DNA of 64,000 nucleotides from Verrucomicrobiia bacterium (lineage in GTDB: Bacteria; Verrucomicrobiota; Verrucomicrobiia; Limisphaerales; JADLHS01). Positions 26,710-36,001 of the stretch are shown here, in pieces. The first letter of the stretch is position 1. The number at the start of each line of letters is the position of its first letter. The notes beneath the pieces were generated by a model that worked only from the letters and a program-made list of their open reading frames with translations, ran no database searches and was not told the origin of the DNA. A program made the translations under genes and the position numbers. The stretch spans positions 1,104,492 to 1,168,491 of the forward strand of contig JAMLJH010000002.1 in the NCBI GenBank assembly GCA_023953615.1, written 5' to 3'.

Positions 26710-28233
26710 TCAGGTGGACGCTTGGAGCACAGCGGCTACCAGGCCGGTGGCGGTGTGTTCTTTGGCTTCGGCATGGGGCGTCAAGCCCAGTCGTTGCAAT
26801 GCTTTGGTGGTTTCCGGTCCAATGCTGGCCAGCCGGGTGGTGGAAAATTTTTGCGTCAGTTCCACGAGATTGAAGCGCGCATGAAAGTGTTCCACTGTCG
26901 AGCCGCTGGTGAACGTGATCCAATCCGCGCCCGCCTCGCGTAGTCGGGCTTCCGCCACGGGAAAGCTCTGCGTTTCCGCGACGGTGGCGTACACGGGAAT
27001 ATCGTCCACAATCGCGCCCAGTTCCTGCAACGCCTGCGGTAATTCGGGATTGGCTTGCTCGGCGCGGAAGAGGCAGAGCTTCACGTTTTCGATGGCTTGA
27101 AACTTGGCGAATTCTTTCGCGATCTCGATGCCGACGGCCCTGGCGGGCATCAAGTCCACTTCCAGATGCAGTTCGCGTAGTTTGGCCGCCGTGCCCGGGC
27201 CAACAGCCGCCAGTCGCGCGCCGCCAAGTTCGCGCAGGTCCGGGTGCATTTTGAAAAAGTAGTCAAAGAAAACGCGGACGCCGTTGGGGCTGGTGAACAC
27301 GAGCCAATCGTAAGAACCCAGCTCCAACAAGGCATCGGCAACCAGATGCTTCTGCGTGGGGGGAACGATTTTGATGCAGGGGATTTCCAACACTTCAGCG
27401 CCGAGTTCGGTGAAGCGACGGGAAAGTTCGGCTGCCTGATTCTTTGCGCGCGTCACCACGATGCGTTGACCGAACAGTTTCCGGGCTTCAAACCAGTTGA
27501 GTTTGTCGCGCAGTTTGACGACGTCGCCGATGACGGTGACGGTGGGTGGCGGCAGTTTGATTTTCGCGGCGTCCGTGGCGATTTGGGCGAGGGTGCTGGT
27601 GAGGGATTGTTGTCGTCCGGTTGTGCCCCAACTGATCATGGCCACCGGGGTGTGGGGATTCATGCCGTTGGCGATCAGCGTGGCCGCAATGGGGCCGATG
27701 CGTTCCGTGCCCATCATCACCACTTTGGTGCCGGGATTTTTCGCTTCCGCGGCCCAGTTCACCGCCGGATCGGGAGTGGAGGGATCATCGTGACCCGTCA
27801 GAATGGTGAGTTGCGAACAGTGATCGCGATGCGTCAGCGGCACGCCACCGTAATTGGGCACGGCGGCAAAAGCGGAAATCCCGGGTACCACTTCAAAGGG
27901 AATCCCCGCTTCGTGCAGCCGTTCCGCCTCCTCACCGCCGCGACCAAACACATACGGGTCGCCGCCTTTGAGCCGGACCACCATTTTACCGGCGCGCGCT
28001 TCGGCAATGAGTTGGTCAATCACGTCGCCGCGATTGTCATAAACGGTTTTCGCCCGGCGTCCGCCGAAAATGATGGCGGCCGATTCCGGCGCGTGCTGGA
28101 GCAGGGCGAGATTGACGAGCGCATCGTAGATGACGACATCCGCCCGGCGCAACAATTCCACGCCGCGTAAAGTGATCAAACCAGTATCGCCCGGCCCCGC
28201 GCCAACCAGATAAACCATGCCACGTTCATTCAT
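26710..28233 (-). CDS. cobA-hemD: Fused uroporphyrinogen-III C-methyltransferase / uroporphyrinogen-III synthase
   Basis: 507-aa bifunctional tetrapyrrole enzyme. Residues 1-250 are SUMT (CobA): VYLVGAGPGDTGLITLRG, VVRLKGGDPYVFGRGGEEAE and VPGISAFAAVPNYGGVPLTH. Residues about 258-507 are HemD (U3S): GQRIVVTRAKNQAAELS, YDWLVFTSPNGVRVFF and ITFTSGSTVEHF. One polypeptide therefore makes uro'gen III and methylates it to precorrin-2, at the branch to siroheme/cobalamin. Start at 28233 (MNERGMVYLVGAG); an alternative is the Met at 28218. HemC and HemB are not in the window. Confidence 0.94.
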   Translation of the reverse strand: MNERGMVYLVGAGPGDTGLITLRGVELLRRADVVIYDALVNLALLQHAPESAAIIFGGRRAKTVYDNRGDVIDQLIAEARAGKMVVRLKGGDPYVFGRGGEEAERLHEAGIPFEVVPGISAFAAVPNYGGVPLTHRDHCSQLTILTGHDDPSTPDPAVNWAAEAKNPGTKVVMMGTERIGPIAATLIANGMNPHTPVAMISWGTTGRQQSLTSTLAQIATDAAKIKLPPPTVTVIGDVVKLRDKLNWFEARKLFGQRIVVTRAKNQAAELSRRFTELGAEVLEIPCIKIVPPTQKHLVADALLELGSYDWLVFTSPNGVRVFFDYFFKMHPDLRELGGARLAAVGPGTAAKLRELHLEVDLMPARAVGIEIAKEFAKFQAIENVKLCLFRAEQANPELPQALQELGAIVDDIPVYATVAETQSFPVAEARLREAGADWITFTSGSTVEHFHARFNLVELTQKFSTTRLASIGPETTKALQRLGLTPHAEAKEHTATGLVAAVLQAST

Positions 28234-28330
28234 TCGGGCGCAGGGTAGCGAAACGCGCGGGGATGGGTAAAGCTCAGGCGATTGGCTCAGGCGATTGGTT
28301 GAGCGGGCGTTTGGTTGCAAGCAACCGACG

Positions 28331-29236
28331 TTACGCGGAGCGCCGCAGAACTTTTTGCAGGAGCAGGGTGAGCCAGGTACCGGCCACAAACGGGAAGGTC
28401 AGCGCGCCACCGACGCCATTCAGAAACGGGTAAGCGACGAGGAACTGGTTGATGCCGATCGTTAGAAGGGATCCGATTAAAACCCACAACCCGTCTTTGG
28501 CGCGCGGTCCCGAAAAGACGATGGCGGTCAGAATCGGGTTGAAGCCGAACAGTCCCAATTGAACGGAGGCGAACGGCGAGCCGAGTAGCACCGCGACAAT
28601 GGCCCCGAGCAGCGATGCGCCCAGACCATACAAGGCCGCGATGGGGTGACTGATCAATACGCCTGTGAAAAACAACAGGCCTGACAGAAAATGAACTTGG
28701 AAAACCACCTGCCCGTAGCCATTGGTGGCGGTCAAAAGACGGTCGCTCCAACCCGGCCAGCCGGTCAGCGGGGCAGAAACGCCGGGCGGCAGATTGACCC
28801 ATTGGGCAAGACCGAAAATAATTCCCCACGTAATCACGATGAAAGGAAACGTGTAGGCCGGAATTTTTCGTTGGATAAAACATTGCTGCACCCAGGCCGC
28901 CAGCGCCGCGCCAATAATAATGGCGATCCAGGCCGCCGTCGTGCTGCCGAACCGAACGAGCAAGGCGACTCCAGTCAACGCCGGGCTGAAGCCATACAGG
29001 CCGGCGTTGGTTTCCGGTGCCGGCCATTTTAAGGCGCGGGCCAGAAGTGTGCCGGTGGTGGCGGCGACCATTGCGGCCAGCGCAAAACGCCAGTTGCCCA
29101 CCAATAACCCCGCGATGATGAACAGTCCGGTCCAGCGATTGGGCTGCAACAGAATTTGACCAAAGCCTTTCAACACTTGATCCACGAAATTTGACGGCTC
29201 GCAGGTATCGGGCGGAATGGCGGTAGTCTGACTCAT
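28331..29236 (-). CDS. Urea transporter (UT family)
   Basis: 301-aa polytopic membrane protein, two homologous halves as in the UT/Yut family. Each half has the urea-pore signature: ETNAGLYGFSPALTGVALL in the first and LGLFGFNPILTAIVFSG in the second (family LxGxNxxLxG-like). It would conduct urea passively. No urease genes occur in the window. A 13-bp tandem duplication (gctcaggcgattg twice, 28272-28297) lies between this gene and cobA-hemD. Related ammonium channels are excluded by the lack of their twin-His signature. Confidence 0.86.
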   Translation of the reverse strand: MSQTTAIPPDTCEPSNFVDQVLKGFGQILLQPNRWTGLFIIAGLLVGNWRFALAAMVAATTGTLLARALKWPAPETNAGLYGFSPALTGVALLVRFGSTTAAWIAIIIGAALAAWVQQCFIQRKIPAYTFPFIVITWGIIFGLAQWVNLPPGVSAPLTGWPGWSDRLLTATNGYGQVVFQVHFLSGLLFFTGVLISHPIAALYGLGASLLGAIVAVLLGSPFASVQLGLFGFNPILTAIVFSGPRAKDGLWVLIGSLLTIGINQFLVAYPFLNGVGGALTFPFVAGTWLTLLLQKVLRRSA

Positions 29237-29600
29237 GCGGTAACGAACTTCACAACAGAGAGTGAGCGGGTCGGCTGGTAAAAGTAAAGTGCGTCGGGCT
29301 GTTAATCCACTTTTGCAGCATCAACGCGATGGATGATTTACCCTTCTGTGTGGTCATCAAACCGCTGCGGAGAGGGGTTCCGCTGCGGAACCGACGGACT
29401 GTAATTTTATTTTCTGAGTCCATGATTTCGATCCTGAGCGACAAATTCGTGACGCGACGTAAAATCTTGGCGGGGGTCTGTTGGTCGGACTGGACAAGGC
29501 CCGTCAGTCTTAAGGCGGTGACCGGAAGATTTGTTGGTCCGCTTAAAACACCGCTTGTTTTATCGAAGTTCGTCGCGTAATTCTGTGCGCGCTGCGCCGG
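29237..29600. other. Intergenic region, no gene seen
   Basis: 364 bp between the divergent urea transporter and GT2 genes. Short ORFs on both strands have no plausible start context or family resemblance. A direct repeat 'ccgctgcgg' occurs at about 29371 and 29391. It must hold the promoters for both flanking genes, but I cannot place them reliably. Confidence 0.4.
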
Positions 29601-30338
29601 ATGAATAATACACTGATTGTCATACCGACCTATAACGAGCGGGAGAACCTGCCGCGCATGGTCGCCAAATTATTGAGCCTGCCCGTGCCGGTGGATTTGT
29701 TGGTGGTGGATGATAATTCGCCGGACGGTACGGGGACGCTGGCGGATGGACTCGCCGCGAAACATCCGGAGGTGCGAGTATTGCATCGGAAGGAGAAGAG
29801 CGGGTTGGGTCGCGCGTATCTGGCGGGCTTCCATTGGGCTTTGGAGCACGATTACGAGTTTATCTTCGAGATGGACGGGGATTTTTCTCACAACCCGGAT
29901 GACATCCCGGCTTTTCTCGAAGCGGCGCGCGACGCGGATTTGGTTCTCGGTTCGCGTTACTTGAATGGCATTCGCGTCATCAACTGGCCGCTGAGCCGGT
30001 TGATGCTCAGCAAGGGGGCGGCGTTCTACGTTCGTTTCATCACCGGCATGCCCTTCACCGATCCCACGGGCGGCTACAAGTGTTTCCGGCGCCAGGCTTT
30101 GATCGCGCTCAAATTGTCCGAGGTGCAATCGAACGGTTACAGTTTCCAGATTGAACTGACGCACCGGCTGTGGCGGCGCGGCTTTCGTGTGGTGGAAGTG
30201 CCGATTATTTTTACCGAACGCGCGGAGGGAAATTCCAAAATGGCCGGAAACATCGTCAGCGAGGCGTTGTTGATGGTTTGGAAATTATTTTTCCAAAACG
30301 GATGTCGGCGGCGACCGCGTCCGGAGCGCCGGCCGTGA
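29601..30338 (+). CDS. Polyprenol-phosphate mannosyltransferase-like GT2
   Basis: 245-aa GT-A glycosyltransferase, similar to Dpm1/Ppm1 enzymes that load mannose or another hexose onto polyprenyl phosphate. Motifs: VIPTYNERENLPRMV, LLVVDDNSPDGTG, FEMDGDFSHNPDDIP (DxD-type metal site), LVLGSRYLNG, DPTGGYKCFRR and VPIIFTERAEGNSKM. There is no C-terminal membrane domain, only a basic tail. The product would feed GT-C enzymes such as the DUF2723 protein of the operon at 13.6-18.8 kb. The gene converges on the O-antigen-ligase gene. Confidence 0.9.
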   Translation: MNNTLIVIPTYNERENLPRMVAKLLSLPVPVDLLVVDDNSPDGTGTLADGLAAKHPEVRVLHRKEKSGLGRAYLAGFHWALEHDYEFIFEMDGDFSHNPDDIPAFLEAARDADLVLGSRYLNGIRVINWPLSRLMLSKGAAFYVRFITGMPFTDPTGGYKCFRRQALIALKLSEVQSNGYSFQIELTHRLWRRGFRVVEVPIIFTERAEGNSKMAGNIVSEALLMVWKLFFQNGCRRRPRPERRP

Positions 30339-30357
30339 TCGGGGCGCGGCGCGCCAC

Positions 30358-32268
30358 TTATTCCGTCAGACGTTTCATCTCTTCATGCAGCTTTTGCAGC
30401 AAGGGGTCCTGCGCCGCTTCCAACAGCCGTTGATTGGCCAATCTTAAATTACTGGCCGCTACTTCGTTGTCTTTTCGATACAGATAGAGCGAGCGCTCCA
30501 GCCAGGGCCGCGCGTTGGCGTATTCGCCGCTTTCCACGAAATGCCGGCCAATCAACGCGGAAGTGAAATAGCCATTCGGGTCCACGGCATTCGCCTTGAA
30601 GAACAAGGGGGCGGCTCCATCGTGTTTTCCCAGAAAGTCCAGCACCATGCCCCAGCCGGTGTAGTTGTAATTGTTGTACGGATTGTCAGCGATGCCGAGT
30701 TGATACCAGCGCACCGATTGTTGCGCGAGTTCGAGGTGCGCGCTTTCTCCCAAGAAACTGTGCCCGCGATAAATATCCCCGAGCCGCTGCGCCGTGAGGT
30801 AATTATCCGGCTCGATTTCGTAAGCGTGCTCCAAGGCCCGGGCTTGTTCCAGCGAGTTGGTTTTCAATTGCGCCGCCTCCCGCAGGCGCAGGCTCTCACG
30901 TCCCAGGCGAAAACTTTGCTGGCCGAGATAGAGAATTGATGCGCCGAGCAGCAGGGTGATGACGAGTTGGGTGGGCCAGCGAAGCGAATACCAATGGCGC
31001 TCGGTGGCGAAACGATAATGACTGCTTAACAGGGCGACCAGCGTCGTCGCTATGATGGCGTTGGCGGGAATGTGCAGATTGAAGTCCATCACGGAGTGAA
31101 ACGCGAGCGCGATCAGCCCAATGGTCGCGCCCAGCACGAACGCAAATTTGTCGCTTTGACTGGAGGAAAAAACGCCGCCGTCGCGCTGTACCTTGCGCCA
31201 GATTGAAACGATCCCGAAAATGAACAATCCCAATCCAATCGCGACCACCGCCGCACCCACGACGCCCCAGTCCGTCAGCAGATTCAGGTAATCGTTGTGA
31301 ACGCGTTCCGGCTGTAACTGGGTCGTGGAGGCTCGATACGCACGGAAGCGCAAATCGTAATGCGCCGGACCAACGCCCCACCACGGGTGATCTTGCCACA
31401 TGCGTCCCGCGGCCTTCCACAAATCGGCGCGCGTATCCAGTTCCAGTTGGCCGGACTGCATGGCCAGGTTGATGCGACGCTGGAAAAAGTCGGTCTTCTT
31501 GGCGACCACGATTCCACCCGCGAGCAGCGCCACGAGCAAGCCGACGGCCGGCCAGCGGAAGGAGCGGTGACTCAACAACAGCAGGGTCAGCACAAGCATG
31601 GCGAGCGCGGCGGAAATCCAGCCGGCGCGTGACGCCGTCACCACGATGCCGGCGAGCATCGTCAACGTGGCGTAGCCGACGAGAATCTTGGTCAGGGCCT
31701 TGCCGCGTCCGACCAACGTGTAAGTCACGCCGAGCGGCAGGAGCATTTCCAGAAACCCGGCCAGATGGTTCGGACAAATATACGTGCCGCTCCCTCTGCC
31801 GACGTAGCCCGAGTGAAAACCCCAGACGTTATCCGATTTGGTCGCGAATTGAAAAACGGCGTAGAACGAAATGGCCGTGGCCAGCCCCAGCCAGGTAAAG
31901 CTGATGATTTGCGTGGATTCCTGGCGATGCAGATTGTTCACGATCAGAAAGAACAGCACCGCGTAAGTCAGGATTCGCAACAGCTCCTGCCGCGCGACGT
32001 ATTCCACATCGCTGGTCAGGTAACGGCCCACCGCGTAGGCCGTGAAGGCCAGCACCACCCAACTCAGCGGCGGGAAAAGGATTTGCGGACGTTCGCTCAA
32101 CCAGCAGCGCGCCAGCCACAACAACGCCGCCCCCGCCGTGAGCGCTTGCACCACCACCATGTCTTGAAGTCGGGCGGCGCCAAACGCCAGCGGACTGAAG
32201 ACCAGGATCAGCAGCACCATCGCGAGGATGCCGCGCTCGCACCATTGATCAAGGGTTTCCCGAAGCAT
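30358..32268 (-). CDS. O-antigen ligase-like (Wzy_C) membrane protein with TPR tail
   Basis: 636 aa. About twelve hydrophobic helices in the first 440 residues. The large periplasmic loop contains HPWWGVGPAHYDLRF and ERVHNDYLNLLTDWGVVGA, the HNxYLxxxxxxGxxG region typical of O-antigen ligases and polymerases (WaaL/Wzy). The last 190 residues hold TPR-like helices (NSLEQARALEHAYEIEPDN, ANARPWLERSLYLYRKDN). It likely joins or polymerises lipid-linked glycans on the periplasmic side, using substrates made by the GT2/GT4/WecA-like enzymes in this window. Confidence 0.83.
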   Translation of the reverse strand: MLRETLDQWCERGILAMVLLILVFSPLAFGAARLQDMVVVQALTAGAALLWLARCWLSERPQILFPPLSWVVLAFTAYAVGRYLTSDVEYVARQELLRILTYAVLFFLIVNNLHRQESTQIISFTWLGLATAISFYAVFQFATKSDNVWGFHSGYVGRGSGTYICPNHLAGFLEMLLPLGVTYTLVGRGKALTKILVGYATLTMLAGIVVTASRAGWISAALAMLVLTLLLLSHRSFRWPAVGLLVALLAGGIVVAKKTDFFQRRINLAMQSGQLELDTRADLWKAAGRMWQDHPWWGVGPAHYDLRFRAYRASTTQLQPERVHNDYLNLLTDWGVVGAAVVAIGLGLFIFGIVSIWRKVQRDGGVFSSSQSDKFAFVLGATIGLIALAFHSVMDFNLHIPANAIIATTLVALLSSHYRFATERHWYSLRWPTQLVITLLLGASILYLGQQSFRLGRESLRLREAAQLKTNSLEQARALEHAYEIEPDNYLTAQRLGDIYRGHSFLGESAHLELAQQSVRWYQLGIADNPYNNYNYTGWGMVLDFLGKHDGAAPLFFKANAVDPNGYFTSALIGRHFVESGEYANARPWLERSLYLYRKDNEVAASNLRLANQRLLEAAQDPLLQKLHEEMKRLTE

Positions 32269-32640
32269 ATTGACGCCAAACGTATCTCGACTCAGTTAAA
32301 CGCGTCCGGCAGACAGCGCGGAATCAGATGTGGCGCGGGACGTTCCCATCCCGGTTGCCATTCTGAAATTGATGTGGTTTTGCTTAACAGCACCTTGCGC
32401 CCTCGGGCGGCTGATTTGGTTTGGCGGGTGAGGTCAATGATCACAGCGTGCTATGAAGACTGCCCGGATCGGTTTCCGCCGTAAAGTTCATTTCTCACCC
32501 CCTCAGCTGCAGATACCCATCCAGTCGGAACGGTGGTCGGTTCGGAGTGTCTCGGCCGATGAAACTGCGCCTCGTCGTTTGCCGCGACAGATTTTGAAGC
32601 CATCATCTCGATGCACGAAGTTACTCCTGGAGACCCCGGC
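32269..32640. other. Intergenic region, no gene seen
   Basis: 372 bp between two minus-strand genes. I see no convincing ORF, strong hairpin or repeat. It should contain the promoter of the O-antigen-ligase-like gene and the transcript end of the aldo/keto reductase gene. Confidence 0.35.
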
Positions 32641-33693
32641 TCAGCATCTGGCGTATGGGCAATCGCCGTCCGGCGTAGATTCCGCAGGGTGATAACTCGC
32701 CGTCTCCGCCCGTTTCTCTTCGTGGGCAAAGATTGAGCCGGCGCCGGCAGCGAGTTCCTGGAGCCGGGTCAACTCGATGGCGCTGACGGGCCGATCGTCT
32801 TTCGCCGCCAGAATGGCTTTATCGAGCAGATCAAGAAACGACGGCGGCACGCCGGTGGCGACGCCGGGTTGTGACCAGGCGAACCGCAGGGAAAGCGCGA
32901 CCTCCTCCTGCGCTTCGGTGGTGCGATACCACCATTGGCGGGTGCGCTCGACGTCCTTGGGCCACGCGCCGCGCGACATGGGCTTGATCGCAATTACGCC
33001 CGCGCCGTGCGTCTGGGCTCGTTCCAGTACTTCCTTGCCGAACCCGCGATTGAGGTACTCGGTGAAATTGATTGGGAACATCACGGTGTCGAAGCGGAAC
33101 TTCTCCATCACCGCCAGCGCGGCCTTGGTGGTGTGCGCGGAGAAACCGATGTGTTTGATTTTCCCCTGCTCGCGTGCCTGCAATACGGCTTCAAGCGCGC
33201 CTCCCGGACCCGACACTTGGCGCACTTCCGGCTCCGTGACCAAATGATGCAGTTGGTACAGATCGAAGTGATCCGTCTTGAGCTGCTTCAGTGAGTTCTC
33301 CAATTCCGTCCGCACGCCGGTGGCCTCGCGCTGCTTCGTTTTGCACGCCAGAAAAATGTGGTCGCGGTCCACGCCCTGTAACGCAATCCCCAACTTGGTT
33401 TCGCAAACTCCGTTGCCGTAAGCCGGTGCGACATCGAAGAAATTCACGCCCCGCTCAAACGCCTGGCGCACCGCCGTGTTGCATTGTTCCTGTTCGACCG
33501 GATGCAAGGAAAGTCCGGGAAACGTGACGATGGAGACGCTTCGTCCCGTGCGCCCGAGTTGGCGTCGGGGCAGACCAGCGACCTTCTCAATCGTTGGGTC
33601 CGGTTTGCTGGCGGCCAGGATTTGTTCGAGCGACAGGGCGCAACCCGCAGCGGCGACACTGGTGGTGACTTGGAGGAATCGGCGGCGTTTCAT
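32641..33693 (-). CDS. Aldo/keto reductase family protein with twin-arginine-like signal
   Basis: 350 aa. The start at 33693 gives MKRRRFLQVTTSVAAAGCAL, a Tat signal (RRRFLQ) with a possible lipobox-like Cys; an alternative Met at 33708 adds five residues. The AKR barrel has the catalytic set: Asp and Tyr in FDVAPAYGNGVCETKLG, Lys in IFLACKTKQR, and His in DLYQLHHLVTE. Export of a folded, cofactor-carrying reductase fits the Tat route. Substrate unknown; such Tat-AKRs are frequent in Verrucomicrobia/Planctomycetes. Divergent from the Gfo/Idh/MocA gene. Confidence 0.86.
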   Translation of the reverse strand: MKRRRFLQVTTSVAAAGCALSLEQILAASKPDPTIEKVAGLPRRQLGRTGRSVSIVTFPGLSLHPVEQEQCNTAVRQAFERGVNFFDVAPAYGNGVCETKLGIALQGVDRDHIFLACKTKQREATGVRTELENSLKQLKTDHFDLYQLHHLVTEPEVRQVSGPGGALEAVLQAREQGKIKHIGFSAHTTKAALAVMEKFRFDTVMFPINFTEYLNRGFGKEVLERAQTHGAGVIAIKPMSRGAWPKDVERTRQWWYRTTEAQEEVALSLRFAWSQPGVATGVPPSFLDLLDKAILAAKDDRPVSAIELTRLQELAAGAGSIFAHEEKRAETASYHPAESTPDGDCPYARC

Positions 33694-33861
33694 GATGTCC
33701 GCATTCATACCATCGCCCCGCCTGCCGCGCAAGCTCCGGAGTCGCCCGCCGTTGCGGGAGCGTCGGGTCGCGACTCCGGTTCGCCGGCGGCGTTTGGGTT
33801 GCCGGTTGGAGCGATAAAGAATCACCTTTCAAAGCTGAGCGCGGTTTGGGTAAGCTCGGCA

Positions 33862-34881
33862 ATGGCCGTGAAGATCAAAGTTGCGGTTCTCGGGACCGGT
33901 TCATTGGGCAAGGAGCATGTGCGCATCTACGCGCAGTTGGCCACGGAACAGGAAGCGGAATTGGTGGCGATTTACGATACGAATGTTGAAGCCGCGCGGC
34001 AGATTGCGTCGAAACATCGGGTGCCGGTAGCGCCTTCCTTGGACGCAGCCATCGCCGCCGCCGACGCGATCAGCATCGTCACCCCCACGCACACCCATTA
34101 TGAACTGGCGCAACAGTGTCTGACCCGGGGCAAACATGTGTTGCTCGAAAAACCGATGACCGACGACGCGGCCGAGGCGGCGGCCTTGATTGAGTTGGCG
34201 CAAAAAAACAACTGCGTTTTGCAGGTCGGTCTGGTGGAGCGATTCAATCCCGTGTTCACGTATCTGGAATCAGTCGCCACGCAACCGCGGTTCATCGAAG
34301 CGCACCGGCTTTCGCCCTATCCGAAACGCAGCACGGATATTGGCGTGGTGTTGGACCTGATGATCCACGATCTGGACGTGGTGCTGGCGTTCGTGAAATC
34401 CCCGGTGGTCCGCGTGGATGCGGTGGGCATTCCGGTGTTGAGCCAGTCGGAGGACATTGCCAATGCGCGGCTGCATTTCGCCAATGGTTGCGTGGCGAAT
34501 CTGACGGCCAGTCGCATCAGCCCCGAGCGGATGCGCAAGATTCGCGTGTTTAGTGGTCCGGATCACAAGTGCTATATTTCCCTGGATTATCGGGCGCAGG
34601 AAGGGTTTGTCTATCGCATCGCCCGGACGGATGAAAAGGAAAGTTCATTGCTCAAGAAACTGCTCGCTTCACGCGGCTCGACCATCGTGAGTGAGTATCA
34701 AAATCTTCGGATCGTGCGCGAACCGGTGCCGATCCAGAAAGGCGAACCGTTGAAACTGGAGTTGCAGCACTTCGTCCGTTGTGCGCGCGAAAAACAAACG
34801 CCGCGCGTCAGCGGTGTGGCGGCGAAGCTGGCGCTGGATCTGGCCTTTGAAATTACCCGCCAGGTGCAGCAGAGCAAGTAG
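33862..34881 (+). CDS. Gfo/Idh/MocA-family NAD(P)-dependent oxidoreductase
   Basis: 339-aa cytoplasmic sugar dehydrogenase-like protein; ATG at 33862 (MAVKIKVAVLGTGSLGKEHVRIYA). The Rossmann part has VLGTGSLGKEH, then SIVTPTHTHYELAQQCL and the family EKP motif in HVLLEKPMTDDA. The C-terminal domain contains VLDLMIHDLDVVL, with the usual GxHxxD-type catalytic region here as DLMIHDLD. It precedes lpxB, separated only by the EVE-HNH and HicBA genes. In some bacteria a Gfo/Idh enzyme (GnnA) beside lpxB oxidises UDP-GlcNAc for 3-amino lipid A; I infer that as a possible role. No GnnB-like aminotransferase is in the window. Confidence 0.88.
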   Translation: MAVKIKVAVLGTGSLGKEHVRIYAQLATEQEAELVAIYDTNVEAARQIASKHRVPVAPSLDAAIAAADAISIVTPTHTHYELAQQCLTRGKHVLLEKPMTDDAAEAAALIELAQKNNCVLQVGLVERFNPVFTYLESVATQPRFIEAHRLSPYPKRSTDIGVVLDLMIHDLDVVLAFVKSPVVRVDAVGIPVLSQSEDIANARLHFANGCVANLTASRISPERMRKIRVFSGPDHKCYISLDYRAQEGFVYRIARTDEKESSLLKKLLASRGSTIVSEYQNLRIVREPVPIQKGEPLKLELQHFVRCAREKQTPRVSGVAAKLALDLAFEITRQVQQSK

Positions 34882-34889
34882 GCGCAGAG

Positions 34890-35723
34890 ATGAAAACATA
34901 TTTGCTGACTTGGAATCCCCGGCGCTGGCACTGGGATGACCTTGCTGAAACGAGCGCCAAAACACTGGCTGGCAAAGGCGTTATTGCAAGTTGGAGTTGC
35001 GGCAACAGCAAAAGCATTTCTCCGGGAGATCGAATTTTTTTAATGAGAGTTGCCGAAGAACCAAAAGGAATCATTGGTTCAGGATGGGTGACAACCTCGC
35101 CGCGTTTGAGGTCGCATTGGAATGTCGAAAAAGCGGCGATGGGAGAAAAGTGCCTTGGCATTGATGGAGAATGGGAGCGGCTTATGGAGCCAGTCGCCAA
35201 TGCCCCACTTGGATTAAAGGAGCTTCAAAAAGGAAAATTGGCTGATTTTAATTGGACACCACAAGCATCAGGCACGCGAATTCCCGATGATATTGCGGAT
35301 GAGTTGGAACAGAAGTGGTCGGTTCATATTGGGAAAACTTCTATGGCTATTGTGGCTACCGACTCGGAGCTTGTGGCGATGGAAGGTGCGACAAGAATAG
35401 CTCTCATTAGACACCGTACGCGGGAGCAATTCCTCCGAGACGCCAAAATCAATGAGGCTCGGAGATCAGGAAACGGTAGGCTCAAATGCGAAGTGCCAAG
35501 GTGCGGTTTTGATTTTGAGGAAATTTACGGCGAGATTGGCCGGGATTTTGCCCATGTGCATCATCTAAAACCTCTTGGTGATAGAACAGCACCGAGTCAA
35601 ACGAAACTTGATGACCTTGCCGTGGTTTGTGCGAACTGCCATGCGATGATTCACCGTGACGGGAAATGCCGGTCATTGAATGGTTTGATTTCTCCGCATC
35701 TTTGCGCCTCTGCATTGAAATAA
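34890..35723 (+). CDS. EVE-HNH modification-dependent restriction-type endonuclease
   Basis: 277 aa. The N-terminal ~140 residues resemble an EVE (PUA-like) reader of modified bases: KTYLLTWNPRRWHWDDL, then SPGDRIFLMRV and GIIGSGWVTTSP. The C-terminal domain is HNH: CEVPRCGFDF (first Cys pair), AHVHHLKPLGD (catalytic His pair), DLAVVCANCHAMIHRDG (Asn and second Cys pair). EVE-HNH proteins are known methylation-dependent restriction enzymes. Base composition is visibly more AT-rich than the neighbours, suggesting acquisition by transfer. It begins 9 bases after the oxidoreductase stop and is followed by HicBA, forming a small defence island. Confidence 0.85.
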   Translation: MKTYLLTWNPRRWHWDDLAETSAKTLAGKGVIASWSCGNSKSISPGDRIFLMRVAEEPKGIIGSGWVTTSPRLRSHWNVEKAAMGEKCLGIDGEWERLMEPVANAPLGLKELQKGKLADFNWTPQASGTRIPDDIADELEQKWSVHIGKTSMAIVATDSELVAMEGATRIALIRHRTREQFLRDAKINEARRSGNGRLKCEVPRCGFDFEEIYGEIGRDFAHVHHLKPLGDRTAPSQTKLDDLAVVCANCHAMIHRDGKCRSLNGLISPHLCASALK

Positions 35724-35809
35724 TGCTTTCCCTTCTGCTTATCGCGGGCGACTTGAGTGGCGGGCAATGTCGGCTTTACGGGGCTTGCGGTGGGGTGTAT
35801 TAGTTAGCC

Positions 35810-36001
35810 ATGCAAAGCATCCGTTACGTGTACTGGCAGGATGGTGACGCCTGGCTCGGCCACTTGGAGGAATTTCCCGATTACCTGACGCAGGGCGAGT
35901 CGCTGGCCGATTTGGAAGAGCATTTGCGTGATTTGCACAAGGAGTTGACCAGTGGCGAACTTCCCGCCGTGCGCCGCGTGGCGGAACTGCAAGTCTCGTG
36001 A
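35810..36001 (+). CDS. hicB: HicB-family antitoxin
   Basis: 63 aa. The sequence SIRYVYWQDGDAWLGHLEEFPDY followed by TQGESLADLEEHLRDLHKEL is a HicB partial RNase-H-like fold; no C-terminal DNA-binding helix-turn-helix or ribbon is visible, so it is the short type. It should bind and silence HicA. Its TGA overlaps the HicA GTG start (GTGA), so the two are translationally coupled. Antitoxin-first order is the reverse of the E. coli hicAB order but occurs widely. Confidence 0.86.
   Translation: MQSIRYVYWQDGDAWLGHLEEFPDYLTQGESLADLEEHLRDLHKELTSGELPAVRRVAELQVS

Noticed and set aside
29329..29580. 83-aa plus-strand ORF between the urea transporter and GT2 genes
   Set aside because: No family resemblance or ribosome binding site, and it overlaps an equally unsupported minus-strand ORF.
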